Assembly: GCA_028821515.1 (NCBI GenBank)
Contig: JAPPGA010000039.1
Coordinates: 62,001-126,000 of the forward strand
Direction: 5' to 3'
Source: Gammaproteobacteria bacterium
GTDB lineage: Bacteria > Pseudomonadota > Gammaproteobacteria > Pseudomonadales > Azotimanducaceae
Length of the DNA: 64,000 bases
Position 1 is the first letter of the stretch, and each line of letters opens with the position of its first letter. The notes below the pieces were generated by a model that did not search any database, was not told where the DNA came from, and saw only the letters and a list, made by a program, of their open reading frames with translations. Of the stretch, positions 18,422 through 26,918 are shown one piece after another. Both the position numbers and the translations under genes were made by a program.

Positions 18422-19498
18422 ATGGACATTGGGTATTTGACTTTCTGGGGCCCGAAACCGGACGAGTCAGTCACGGAGGGCTATGCCGCCAACCTGAAAG
18501 AGGTCGCTGCCGCCGACGAGATCGGAATGGACTCGGTGTGGGTCGGAGGCGTCCCGCTGGGGGGCATTCAACCGCTGCAGATTGCGCCGGCGATCGCCGC
18601 GGTCACGAGCAGGATCAGGATCGGGACCGCCGTGCACCTGCCGCACCTGCGGGCGCCCGGAGAAAAGTTCGAGACCAACGTCAGGGAAGGTGGATCGAGG
18701 ATAGACCGCAGGGGCCAGGCGGGAGAGCGCTACAAGTACGTGTTCGATAACCTGCCGCAGGCAAACCCCATCAATGTCGCCGAGCAAATCGCCATCATCG
18801 ACCAGGTCAGCAACGGCCGCTTCATCTACGGCGCGGGGGGCAATACCACCGGTGACCCGCGGCGCCAGAGACACTTCCTCGAGTACCTGGACGTGATGAA
18901 AAAGGTCTGGACGGAGGACCAGTTTTCCGGCTACGAAGGCGAATTCTTCAATTACCCGCCGCTGCCGGGGGTTTCGCGCATCAACCCGAAGCCGGTGCAG
19001 CAGCCCCATCCGCAGATCCTGCTGCCGCTGGACAGCCAGCAGAACTTCATTCCCATGGGGAAAAACGGCTATTGCATCGCCATCGGCGGCGGCAGTTCGC
19101 ACAACGAGCGCGGCGACGCGGTGTTGAAGCAGGACGTGGCGAACTACCGCCAGGCATGGAAGGATGCGGACAACCCCGGAAAACCCAGGGTGGTGATCCG
19201 AATCACCGCCCACGTGTCGGCGTCACAGGCGGAGGTCGACCGTATCCGGGAAGCGGCCGACCGGGCGCGCGCGGAAAGAATGGCAGCACGAGGACAGACC
19301 CCCAGGCAGGGCGGTCCCGAGAGGGGATCCAACCTGGTTGGAACGCCGCCGGAGGTGGTGGATCGCATCCACGAACTCGAGGAGGACTTCGGCGCCGACG
19401 AGATCATGTGCACCTGGATGGGACGAACGCTCTCCCGCGAAGATGTCGTCCAGACCATGCAACTCATGGCCGACGAGGTCATGCCCAACGTCAAGTAG
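18422..19498 (+). CDS. Luciferase-like (LLM class) flavin- or F420-dependent oxidoreductase
   Basis: A 358-residue luciferase-like TIM-barrel protein: N-terminal GYLTFWGP, ADEIGMDSVWVGG, the strand-three region SRIRIGTAVHLPHLRAPG, and NGRFIYGAGGN before the variable C-terminal half. These enzymes are monooxygenases or dehydrogenases using FMN or F420. Because the window carries F420 genes (npdG, cofE) and two more LLM genes, F420 use is plausible but not shown. The start is strongly supported by AAGGAGG 6 bases upstream, and TAGAAT at 18396-18401 could be a -10 box. Residues about 280-305 form a charged insertion rich in Arg and Gln. The substrate is unknown. Confidence 0.9.
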   Translation: MDIGYLTFWGPKPDESVTEGYAANLKEVAAADEIGMDSVWVGGVPLGGIQPLQIAPAIAAVTSRIRIGTAVHLPHLRAPGEKFETNVREGGSRIDRRGQAGERYKYVFDNLPQANPINVAEQIAIIDQVSNGRFIYGAGGNTTGDPRRQRHFLEYLDVMKKVWTEDQFSGYEGEFFNYPPLPGVSRINPKPVQQPHPQILLPLDSQQNFIPMGKNGYCIAIGGGSSHNERGDAVLKQDVANYRQAWKDADNPGKPRVVIRITAHVSASQAEVDRIREAADRARAERMAARGQTPRQGGPERGSNLVGTPPEVVDRIHELEEDFGADEIMCTWMGRTLSREDVVQTMQLMADEVMPNVK

Positions 19499-19517
19499 GA
19501 CTGACCCGATCCGCGCG

Positions 19518-20366
19518 ATGACCGAACGGCAGTACTGCTCCGATCTTTCCCTCGCCGCCGGCGAACCCCTGGCCGGCACGGCCGCCCGCGTCGACGTCTG
19601 GCTGCTGCTCGAGTACAAGCCTGTCTGGCGCTCGAAGGCCGTCACCGACAACGACCTGCCGGCAGAGGTCACCGCCTGGCTTGATCGGCAGATGGCGTCA
19701 GTGACCGACCGGGGCCTGCTACCCCGGCTGCAGTTCATTCGTCAGCCCGAACTCGATCGCGAGCAGATCGCGTTCTTCGCAGGCACGTCTGAAAGTCTGT
19801 ACCGCGCGGAAATCGATGGCTACGGCGCGATTACGGACCTGGACATCGCTACCGACCTGGGAAGCCCCTCCATGCCGCGCGTCGAAGCGTCACAGTACTT
19901 CGTCTGCACGAACGGCCAGCGCGACCTCTGCTGCGCCCGCTTCGGGCTACCGGCGTACGCGAGGCTGCGTGAACTCGTGGGCGAGCGTGCCTGGCAGACG
20001 ACCCATGTCGGCGGGCACCGGTTCGCGCCGAACGTGCTGACCCTGCCGCAGGGCGTGCTGTACGGCCGCGTGCGGCCCGAGAACGTGCCCGGATTCGTCG
20101 AGGATGTCGAAGCGGGCCGGCTGGCGCGGGACCACGTTCGCGGCCGATCCGCCCTGCCCGCCGAGGCGCAGGCGGCGGAGATCGCGCTGGACGGGCAAAT
20201 GCTCGAGCTGGTGGGATGCGAAGCTGGGCAGGTGGTGATCCGAACGGAGAAAGGCGAACGCCGCATCCGCGTCGTGGAGGCCGACGCGATGGAGATCATC
20301 GCCAGTTGCGGCGATGAAGCCACCGAGTGCGTGAGACCCATCAGCGCGATGCTCGAGCAATCCTGA
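19518..20366 (+). CDS. Sucrase/ferredoxin-like family protein (thioredoxin-fold, likely 2Fe-2S)
   Basis: A 282-residue protein of the sucrase/ferredoxin-like family. The N-terminal CSDLSLAAGEPLAGTA and the central CTNGQRDLCCARFG plus THVGGHRFAPNVLTLPQG carry the cysteines and histidine expected for a thioredoxin-like [2Fe-2S] protein. Despite the name, sucrase activity is not established; the family is regarded as ferredoxin-like. The ATG at 19518 was chosen because family similarity begins there; an upstream extension would overlap the LLM gene. It starts 19 bp after that gene and may be co-transcribed, possibly supplying electrons, which is inference. It is followed by the 93-bp repeat. Confidence 0.85.
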   Translation: MTERQYCSDLSLAAGEPLAGTAARVDVWLLLEYKPVWRSKAVTDNDLPAEVTAWLDRQMASVTDRGLLPRLQFIRQPELDREQIAFFAGTSESLYRAEIDGYGAITDLDIATDLGSPSMPRVEASQYFVCTNGQRDLCCARFGLPAYARLRELVGERAWQTTHVGGHRFAPNVLTLPQGVLYGRVRPENVPGFVEDVEAGRLARDHVRGRSALPAEAQAAEIALDGQMLELVGCEAGQVVIRTEKGERRIRVVEADAMEIIASCGDEATECVRPISAMLEQS

Positions 20367-20375
20367 GAGCCTTGA

Positions 20376-20468
20376 GGCTTCCATGGAAGTACGCCTCCCC
20401 CCACAGGGGGAACGCAGGCACTTCCCTACGCATCAGCGGTCGGGGACTATTCCCCGGCTGAAGGCTCC
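20376..20468. repeat. 93-bp palindromic repeat, copy 1 (intergenic)
   Basis: This 93-bp unit matches 25947-26039 at 77 of 93 positions by hand count, with no gaps. It opens with the palindrome CTTCCATGGAAG, then a long stem (GGAAGT...ACTTCC enclosing CCCCC-aca-GGGGG) and a second hairpin CGGGG-actatt-CCCCG (20441-20456). Between the copies stems are mostly kept while loops differ. It fills the space between two convergent genes. No open frame, integrase or terminal direct repeat is apparent. Confidence 0.85.
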
Positions 20469-20477
20469 CGAACGCCG

Positions 20478-22385
20478 TTATTGCGGCGTGTACCAGATAG
20501 GCGACGTGTAGGCCCTTTCCTGGATCACCAGGGGCTGTTGCGCAGGAATCCCGGAAACATCAAGACCATAGAACCTGGCGTCGTACACCGTCCAGCGTGG
20601 CGTCGGAATCTGGAGCACTCGCACGTAGTAGAAGGCAGGCGCGTCGGAGTCGAAATCCGGGTCTCGCCACACCGCGCGCAGTTCCGCCGCGCCGATGCTG
20701 TTCGAATAGGCGGCATTCTCGACATCCACGGTATTGCCCACCGGATCCGCCGACTGCCCGTCCGTGCCCGGCGCCCGGCCGTCCGAAAGCGCCACGTCGT
20801 ACACGCGTTCGGACGTCTTTCCCGCGCCGTCGCGCCAGCCCTTCACGACCTGAACCCGGTCCAGGTTGGCACCGTCGGGATCCTTCACCGCGCGCACCAG
20901 GAAGGTCGGCGCTCTACCCTCCGGCGCGCGAGCCAGGTCCCCACCCATGGGAACGCCCTTGCGATAACCCACGGCCGCAATTCGCGGGCTCGCGGCATCG
21001 CCGGCATCAAAGTCCCAACCCGCAAAGAAACGCACGGTCATGCGGGGGCCGGTGGTGGCGTACACTTCTCGGCGCTTGAATGCGGCGAATAGCGCCTGTC
21101 GCGTATTCTCACGCGCCCAGACCGCCGCGTAGCCAGACGTGGCATAGAACGAACTCAACGACGACCGGTGGCGGCTCGGTTCACTGTTTCCCATCTTGCC
21201 CCAGAAATTGTCCTCGTCCGCCGTTGCGAGTCCGGTATGGGAGTCGGTGCTGCCGATCATGCCAAACTTGAAGGGATTCACCCCCAGTTCACGGCCCAGG
21301 TCCAGGCCGAGGCCGAGAGCCGGTCGGACGTAGGACTGCGCGATGGCCGCTTCCTTCGATAGTGCTTCGGTTGCGGCAGGTGCCGACCTTGCTGCCCAGT
21401 CCTCGAAATCCGCGAAAGCATCGTTCGGCGATACCAGCGGGTGCGTCTCGCTGTCACCCTTGAACTGCGTCACTTCGACAACGGGTTCGAACCGCGCCCG
21501 GGTGCGGGCGTAGGCGGGAGTCAGCGGCGCGCCCCCGTAGTCGCCCGGACTGAACATCCGGCCACGGCTGAGATTGGAATTGTGCGGAATGGAGATCACG
21601 TTTCCGCCCAGGCGCTCTTCGTAGTCCGCGAAGTAAGCCCAGAGATCTTCCGGGTCGCTACTGTCGACGCTCGAGAACGGCACCGTCAGTCCCGTCAACT
21701 CGGGCCCGTCTGCGTAGAGAACGTTTCTATGGATCGAGGAGTACCCCTCCCCGGCCCCCCTGGCCGTCCATTCGTAGCCGGCGAAGGTCGTGAACGTGCC
21801 CGGATCGTTGTGTTTCTCCGCGACGCGGACCACTTCGCTCCACAGGTCACGTCGAAAGTCCTCGCCGATGGCGTAGTCCTTCAACCAGGCAACCTTCGCC
21901 TGGCCGAGCGGACGTCCCATGGACTGGAACTCCTCGGCCGTCGGCGCGTTCAGAAGATCGCGCACTGGCGGCAGTCCGGCGATCAATTGCGCCGTGCTCG
22001 CGGCGTTTTCCGACTCCGGCAATAGCGCGGGATTCTCGGCCAGGCGCGACAGGACACCGAGATTCTCCGCGTGATCCGACACCATCAGGAAGTCCAGCGG
22101 CCGGCGCAGACGCGCTGGCTGGCCGCTCGTCGACTGCACGGTTTCGCCTTTTGCGAAACGGTAGGCGTCATCCGGCGTGAGCCTGGATCCCAGCGCGAAA
22201 GCGTCGCCGGAAAGATACGAGTGCAGGTGCGTGTCGCCCCAGTAGACGTTGTCCGGGTAGGCGCCATCGATGTTCGGCGAATACGACTCGGCCACCGCCG
22301 CAGCGGGGCACAGCCAGAGGGCGAAAAGCAACGCCGCCCCTGCGACATCACAGATCCCTGCTGACCGGTATGGCGTGTCGATCAT
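20478..22385 (-). CDS. DUF3604 protein, exported, PHP-like metal-binding
   Basis: A 635-residue secreted protein of the DUF3604 family. A Sec signal (FALWLCPAAAVAES) is followed at once by the family signature VYWGDTHLHSYLSGDAF, whose HxH resembles the first metal motif of PHP-type hydrolases. Further conserved stretches are DFLMVSDHAENLG, GNVISIPHNSN and IGSTDSHTG, each supplying Asp or His ligands. A periplasmic metallohydrolase is a reasonable inference; no reaction is established for the family. The ATG at 22385 was chosen because a frame extending to 22883 would overlap the acyltransferase gene and lack the signal peptide. It is the last gene of a four-gene minus-strand operon, 32 bp after the acyltransferase gene. 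Confidence 0.9.
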   Translation of the reverse strand: MIDTPYRSAGICDVAGAALLFALWLCPAAAVAESYSPNIDGAYPDNVYWGDTHLHSYLSGDAFALGSRLTPDDAYRFAKGETVQSTSGQPARLRRPLDFLMVSDHAENLGVLSRLAENPALLPESENAASTAQLIAGLPPVRDLLNAPTAEEFQSMGRPLGQAKVAWLKDYAIGEDFRRDLWSEVVRVAEKHNDPGTFTTFAGYEWTARGAGEGYSSIHRNVLYADGPELTGLTVPFSSVDSSDPEDLWAYFADYEERLGGNVISIPHNSNLSRGRMFSPGDYGGAPLTPAYARTRARFEPVVEVTQFKGDSETHPLVSPNDAFADFEDWAARSAPAATEALSKEAAIAQSYVRPALGLGLDLGRELGVNPFKFGMIGSTDSHTGLATADEDNFWGKMGNSEPSRHRSSLSSFYATSGYAAVWARENTRQALFAAFKRREVYATTGPRMTVRFFAGWDFDAGDAASPRIAAVGYRKGVPMGGDLARAPEGRAPTFLVRAVKDPDGANLDRVQVVKGWRDGAGKTSERVYDVALSDGRAPGTDGQSADPVGNTVDVENAAYSNSIGAAELRAVWRDPDFDSDAPAFYYVRVLQIPTPRWTVYDARFYGLDVSGIPAQQPLVIQERAYTSPIWYTPQ

Positions 22386-22417
22386 TGCTTCTTCATCCAA
22401 GGCCCGAAATCCCGCCG

Positions 22418-23272
22418 TCAACCGGACGAAAGGCTCGCGCTCGACCGCTGCTCCATTCCACGCCAGGTCCGAGCGCCCCTCGGCATCTGCTCGGTGACAA
22501 ACCGGCGCAGGTCTTGGGTGAGCGCCTTCACGTCGCCCTCGGGTTCGAACATCTCGCCGATACGGACTTCGTAGGCCGCTTCTTTCTTGTTCAACAGCTC
22601 GCGAAACAGCGTGATGTCCCGCAGTTCGTCGTGCAGAAGCCAGAAGAGATAGAACAACCACGAGTTGTGCCCCCGGATGTGCATGGGGACGACCGGAGCG
22701 TTGTGCTTCTTGGCCAGGCTGATTGCGGTCGTCTGCCAGGGCCGTTCCATCAGGCCCTGAACGCTGGGCCGCGCCAGGCGGCCCGAGGGGAACAGGACAA
22801 TGAGCCGTTGCCGGCGAAAAGCCGCCGCCGCCGCTCGCAGCGTTTCGCGTTGCCTGGTGAGGGTGCGCTTCTCCTCGACCCACTCCACCGGGATGATCAT
22901 GTCCTCCATTCCGGGAGAGACCCTGAGCGCGTCCCGATTGGCGAAGAACACGATGTCCTCCCGCACGCCCTTCAGCGCGTCGTAGACGACGACACCATCG
23001 GCGACGCCGGTCGGATGATTCGGCATGACGACCACCGAGCCCCGGTCGGGGACTTCGTCCAGGCCGTCCACAGTGACATCCAGCGCCAGCAAATCGCTCA
23101 TGTAGTCGAACACCTCGGCACCGGACATCGAAGCGATGGTGTCGGCCATCGCCACGGCTTCTTCGTAGCCGAGCGCGCGGTGGAGCGTCCGCATGATCAG
23201 CCGCCAGACCAGCGGATGACGCATCAACCGCGAAGCGCGCTCCTCTATCAGCGTGTCGACGATGTGCGTCAC
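22418..23272 (-). CDS. PlsC-like 1-acylglycerol-3-phosphate acyltransferase family protein
   Basis: A 284-residue membrane-associated acyltransferase. The catalytic block is NHPTGVAD (His86 to Asp92), a spaced variant of the usual HxxxxD, and the phosphate-binding block is LFPSGRLARP. Such enzymes move acyl chains onto lysophospholipids or related acceptors; whether this is a true lysophosphatidate acyltransferase or an ornithine-lipid/hemolysin-type homologue is unclear. I prefer the GTG at 23272, preceded by AGAGG at a good distance and just after the upstream stop at 23280; a start at 23323 would overlap the hydrolase gene by 44 bp. Confidence 0.85.
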   Translation of the reverse strand: MTHIVDTLIEERASRLMRHPLVWRLIMRTLHRALGYEEAVAMADTIASMSGAEVFDYMSDLLALDVTVDGLDEVPDRGSVVVMPNHPTGVADGVVVYDALKGVREDIVFFANRDALRVSPGMEDMIIPVEWVEEKRTLTRQRETLRAAAAAFRRQRLIVLFPSGRLARPSVQGLMERPWQTTAISLAKKHNAPVVPMHIRGHNSWLFYLFWLLHDELRDITLFRELLNKKEAAYEVRIGEMFEPEGDVKALTQDLRRFVTEQMPRGARTWRGMEQRSSASLSSG

Positions 23273-23279
23273 GTGGCCT

Positions 23280-24116
23280 CTATCCGACGGTCGATGCCGT
23301 GATGTCGGTGCCCCACGGGCCACCCCTTTGGTTCAAGGTTCTCACGGAATCCGACAGGAAGTCGATTACGGCACGGTTGAACTGGTCGGCGGCCTGCATG
23401 TTCACCGCATGGCCCGCGTCCATGTCGACCACGGCAAGACCGGGCATCCTGGCGGCGGCGAAGTCGCGGTGCGGCTGGAAGCGTCGTTCGAAGCGCCCGC
23501 ACGCGAGCAGCGCGGGCACCCGAATGCCGGCCAGATCTCCGCGCACGGATGCCCTGGGCGTCGTATAGCGCACGGTGTTGGCGACACCCCCGGTGTCAAG
23601 CTGCCGGGCTTCTTCCAGCAACGCCTCGTGAATCTCCCTTGGCAGGTGCCGGGCATGCCTCGGGTGGACCCGTATCCGATCTACCTCCTGCATCCCTCCC
23701 ATCCGGACCCGCTCGGCCGAGCGCGCGCCTTCCCGCAACCGCTGGTCGACCTGGTCCGTGGGCGCGAACGCGGCCATGGAGTTGGTGAAGATGACCCCTC
23801 GAACGACTTCCGGACGGCTCAGGGCATAGCGCAGCGCCAGGGCACCCCCGAGAGATCCCCCGCCGACGAACCAGGATTCGGCACCCAGTTCGGCGCGAAT
23901 GTCATCCAGGGCACGAACGTAGGACGCCGGCGCATAGGCGCGGACGTCTTCCGGGCTCGGTGAGCGGCCATGACCGTACAGCTCGACCACGACCGGACGG
24001 CACACTGCACCCAGCGCTTCGAGGTTGGGCGTCCACTGCGCGCGGCTGCACAGAAAGCCGTGCACCAGCAGCAGGAACGGTCCGTCGCCCGGATGGGCTT
24101 CCCACCAGGGTGTCAC
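23280..24116 (-). CDS. Alpha/beta hydrolase
   Basis: A 278-residue alpha/beta-hydrolase with the oxyanion segment LLVHGFLCS, the nucleophile elbow GGGSLGG (Ser88) and the C-terminal histidine in MDAGHAVNM. The acidic triad member is not obvious. Size and layout match small esterases and C-C bond hydrolases; the substrate is unknown. The GTG start overlaps the stop of the dehydrogenase gene by 4 bp (GTGA), showing translational coupling. It therefore probably works with the dehydrogenase and acyltransferase. Confidence 0.88.
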   Translation of the reverse strand: MTPWWEAHPGDGPFLLLVHGFLCSRAQWTPNLEALGAVCRPVVVELYGHGRSPSPEDVRAYAPASYVRALDDIRAELGAESWFVGGGSLGGALALRYALSRPEVVRGVIFTNSMAAFAPTDQVDQRLREGARSAERVRMGGMQEVDRIRVHPRHARHLPREIHEALLEEARQLDTGGVANTVRYTTPRASVRGDLAGIRVPALLACGRFERRFQPHRDFAAARMPGLAVVDMDAGHAVNMQAADQFNRAVIDFLSDSVRTLNQRGGPWGTDITASTVG

Positions 24117-25180
24117 AGGGCGGCCGTCACCGCTGCGCAGAATTCAGTCGTCGTCGCGTTGCCCCCCTGGTCCGGGGTGAGCGTATCCGGAGTCCCGGCA
24201 TCGCGGGCAGCCGCATAGACGCGAAGCAAAGCGTCCCTCAAGCGAAGGGCTTCCCGCGCGAATCCCAGGTGATCGAGCATCATGCTCGCGCTCAGGAGCG
24301 TCGCCGTCGGGTTGATGATGTTGCGTCCGGCGATGTCGGGCGCGGTGCCGTGCGCGGGTTCGAAGTACGCATAGTCGTCCCCGAAACACCCGCTCGCCGC
24401 GAGCCCCAGGCTGCCGAGCAGGCCTCCGGCGGCGTCCGAAAGGATGTCGCCATACAGGTTCGGCATGACCACCACGTCGAACCGCTTCGGTTCGCGGATC
24501 ATGCGGCAGGCGAAGTCGTCGACGATGAACGCGTCGAACTCCACGTCCGGATATTCGGCGGCGACTTCGCGGGCGACTTCGAGAAAGAAACCGTCGCTGC
24601 CCCGCAGCATGTTGTGCTTGGTCGCGCAGGTGAGGTGGTTGCGGCGCTTGGCCGCCAGGCCGAAGGCGAACCGAACGACGCGCTCCGTCGCCTCCCGGGT
24701 GATGATCTTGATCGCATACTTGCCCTCGCCCAGTTCATGCACCGGGCGCCGCACGGTCCGGCCGACGAGTCGGAGCGGGGCGAGATCGCCGATCGGCCCC
24801 TCGCAGCCGACGTACAGGTCTTCGAGGTTCTCGCGCACGATGACGAAGTCGATGCCGTCCGGATCCTTGAGCGGGCTGGCGCAGCCCGGCAGGTGCAGGC
24901 AGGGACGGACGTTGGCGTAGGTCTGCTTGCCCCAGCGCAGGTACCGGAGCGAATTGCCCGTGTTGCCGCTGGTGGAGCCGAAGAACGTCGTATCGGCATC
25001 GTCGATGATTTGCCTTGACGCCTCCGGAAAGGCGCTCCCCGTCTCCCTCTCCGCCGCCTCGCCAACGGCGGGATAGACGAACTCGAGACCGATGTTGAGC
25101 TTCCCCAAGAGTTCGATGGTCGGACGGACTGCCTCCGGCGCGGCGTCGTCGCCCTCGATAACGGCAATCGTCTTGATCAT
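24113..25180 (-). CDS. Isocitrate/isopropylmalate dehydrogenase family protein
   Basis: A 355-residue decarboxylating-dehydrogenase homologue. The family pattern is clear: VIEGDDAAPE at the N-terminus, VRENLEDLYVG, and the metal/cofactor region NLYGDILSDAAGGLLGSLG followed by EPAHGTAPDIAGRN and INPTATLLSASMMLDHLG. These enzymes oxidise a 2-hydroxy acid such as isocitrate, 3-isopropylmalate or tartrate with NAD(P). The usual arginine-rich substrate loop is replaced by GNSLRYLRWGKQTYANVRPC, so the substrate may be unusual. The start is the ATG at 25180, where family similarity begins. It is first in an operon with a hydrolase, an acyltransferase and DUF3604, divergent from the amidohydrolase gene. 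Confidence 0.88.
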   Translation of the reverse strand: MIKTIAVIEGDDAAPEAVRPTIELLGKLNIGLEFVYPAVGEAAERETGSAFPEASRQIIDDADTTFFGSTSGNTGNSLRYLRWGKQTYANVRPCLHLPGCASPLKDPDGIDFVIVRENLEDLYVGCEGPIGDLAPLRLVGRTVRRPVHELGEGKYAIKIITREATERVVRFAFGLAAKRRNHLTCATKHNMLRGSDGFFLEVAREVAAEYPDVEFDAFIVDDFACRMIREPKRFDVVVMPNLYGDILSDAAGGLLGSLGLAASGCFGDDYAYFEPAHGTAPDIAGRNIINPTATLLSASMMLDHLGFAREALRLRDALLRVYAAARDAGTPDTLTPDQGGNATTTEFCAAVTAAL

Positions 25181-25293
25181 CCCCTGACGCCCCCGGGCCC
25201 ACTGTTCGGACAAGGCGCGAAAATGGTCTATCTCGGCCAGGGTTGCAAGCGACCGGAGAACGGAAACCGCAGGCAAGCCGCCTGGGATACCTG

Positions 25294-25322
25294 TTGGCAT
25301 GGTTGCGGGCACGCGGCAATAT
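25294..25322 (+). promoter_or_regulatory. Weak putative promoter of the amidohydrolase gene
   Basis: TTGGCA (25294-25299), 17 bp, CAATAT (25317-25322) lies in the 196-bp divergent gap 25181-25376; the -35 is good but the -10 matches only three of six. No operator-like palindrome is seen in the gap. Confidence 0.3.
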
Positions 25323-25376
25323 TGTTCGAAACGCACGCGGAGTATCCGCGGCGGGAAGAGACCCGGGGTAGGCACC

Positions 25377-26873
25377 ATGACAACGGCATCCAACATACGA
25401 TCCGAACTCGATCATCCCGTGATCGACGCCGACGGCCACTGGCAGGAGTTCCGTCCCGTGGTCGAGGAAGCGCTCACGAAGATCGGCGGCGAGCCCGCCG
25501 CCCGCGCGTTCCGGGTCAACGGCGAACGCCAGCGCCGGTCATTGGCGATGAGCGTCGACCAGCGCCGCGCCCGGAACATGGCCCAGGAGTCGTTCTGGGG
25601 CATCCCCACGAGGAACACCAGGGACCGCGCCACCGCGATGATGCCCGCGCTCGCCTACGAGCGTCTCGACGAGTTCGGCATCGACTTCGCGGTGCTGTTC
25701 CCCACCGCCGGCATGGGACTCACCCGGGGTGACGACGACGAGGCCCGGGTAGCGGGCTGCCGGGCGTTCAACATCTACCAGGCGGACCTGTTCGCGCCCT
25801 TCTCCGACCGCATCACCCCCGCTGCGATGATCCCGACCCACTCGCCGGACGAGGCGATCGCCGAACTCGAGCATGCCGTCGGCGAACTGGGTTTCAAGGT
25901 GGTGATGCTGAACAGCATGGTGGAACGGCCAGTGGAGCAGGGTGCCGGCTTTCATGGAAGTACGCCTCCGGCGACGGGGGGAGTGCCAGCACTTCCTTAC
26001 GCATCGGCCGTCGGGGAAGCTCCCCCGGCTGAAGGCTCCTGGATCGACATGCTGGGGATCGACAGCGCCTACGACTACGATCCCCTCTGGCGCAGGTGCC
26101 AGGAACTCAAGGTGTCGCCGACGTTCCACCGGGGATCCCGGGGACGCGCTTTCCGCAATTCGCCCTCGAACTTCTGCTACAACCACATCGGCCATTTCGC
26201 GGCAGCAGGCGAAGCGGTCTGCAAGGCGATCTTCATGGGGGGTGTCACGCGGCGGTTCCCGGATCTCCGCTTCGGCTTTCTCGAAGGCGGCGTCGGCTTC
26301 GCGTGCCTCCTGTACAACGACCTCATCGGCCACTGGAATATCCGCAACGGCGAAGCGCTCGAATACACGGACCCGGCGAACCTCGACATGGACCTGATGC
26401 GCGAACTGGCGGAAAAGTACGCGAGCGAATCGTTCGCGAACGCCGTCAAGCGCGGCGCCATCAGCAGGAACAACGGTGCCGACACCAACGGCGGCGTGGA
26501 CGAAATCGATGACTACGCAGCCTGCGGGATCCAGGGCAGGGAGGACTTTCTGGAACTATTCGTCAAGCCCTTCTACTTCGGCTGCGAAGCCGACGATCCC
26601 GCCAACGCCTGGGCCTTCAACCGTGCGTTCAATCCCGGCAACGCCGAGATGAACGCGATGTTCGGCTCCGACATCGGCCACTTCGACGTGCAGGACATGG
26701 CCGACGTCCTGCCCGAAGCCTTTGAACTGGTCGAGGACGGGAAGATCGATCGGAAGCAATTCAGGCGTTTCGTGTTCGACAACCCGGTGCGCTTTTGGGG
26801 CGAATCCAACCCCGGGTTCTTCGACGGCACGAGCGTGGCGGAAGAAGCGAGACGGGTGCTCGCGGCTCAGTAA
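25377..26873 (+). CDS. Metal-dependent amidohydrolase (amidohydrolase_2 family) carrying an in-frame repeat
   Basis: A 498-residue TIM-barrel hydrolase or decarboxylase. The first metal motif is D17-A-D-G-H21; others are PTFHRGSRG, NHIGHF and a C-terminal GSDIGHFD with the barrel-end aspartate. The family includes ACMS decarboxylase and 2-pyrone dicarboxylate hydrolase, usually acting on carboxylated aromatics or lactones. Residues 191-221 are encoded by copy 2 of the 93-bp repeat: exactly 31 codons inserted between ERPVEQGA and WIDMLGIDSAYDYDP, with the frame kept open. This Gly/Pro/Ala-rich stretch lies just before a conserved segment and probably forms a surface loop. ATG 25377 was chosen; family similarity starts soon after it. 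Confidence 0.88.
   Translation: MTTASNIRSELDHPVIDADGHWQEFRPVVEEALTKIGGEPAARAFRVNGERQRRSLAMSVDQRRARNMAQESFWGIPTRNTRDRATAMMPALAYERLDEFGIDFAVLFPTAGMGLTRGDDDEARVAGCRAFNIYQADLFAPFSDRITPAAMIPTHSPDEAIAELEHAVGELGFKVVMLNSMVERPVEQGAGFHGSTPPATGGVPALPYASAVGEAPPAEGSWIDMLGIDSAYDYDPLWRRCQELKVSPTFHRGSRGRAFRNSPSNFCYNHIGHFAAAGEAVCKAIFMGGVTRRFPDLRFGFLEGGVGFACLLYNDLIGHWNIRNGEALEYTDPANLDMDLMRELAEKYASESFANAVKRGAISRNNGADTNGGVDEIDDYAACGIQGREDFLELFVKPFYFGCEADDPANAWAFNRAFNPGNAEMNAMFGSDIGHFDVQDMADVLPEAFELVEDGKIDRKQFRRFVFDNPVRFWGESNPGFFDGTSVAEEARRVLAAQ
25947..26039. repeat. 93-bp palindromic repeat, copy 2 (in frame inside a CDS)
   Basis: It matches the intergenic copy at 20376-20468 over 93 bp (77 identical, no gaps). 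It begins exactly on a codon boundary and adds 31 codons without a stop to the amidohydrolase gene. The second hairpin CGGGG-aagctc-CCCCG (26012-26027) has the same stem as copy 1 with a different loop. This behaviour recalls the Rickettsia palindromic elements, which also insert in frame in genes. Confidence 0.85.
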
Positions 26874-26918
26874 GCCAAGGACTGCGAGTACTTCAGGGTC
26901 AGCAATCAAGGAGGAGGC

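Noticed and set aside
20376-20468. Integron attC site or transposon end
   Set aside because: No integrase or transposase, no conserved attC core, and the same unit occurs inside a coding gene in frame.
22386-22883. N-terminal extension of the DUF3604 frame
   Set aside because: It overlaps the acyltransferase gene on the same strand and hides the signal peptide that begins at 22385.
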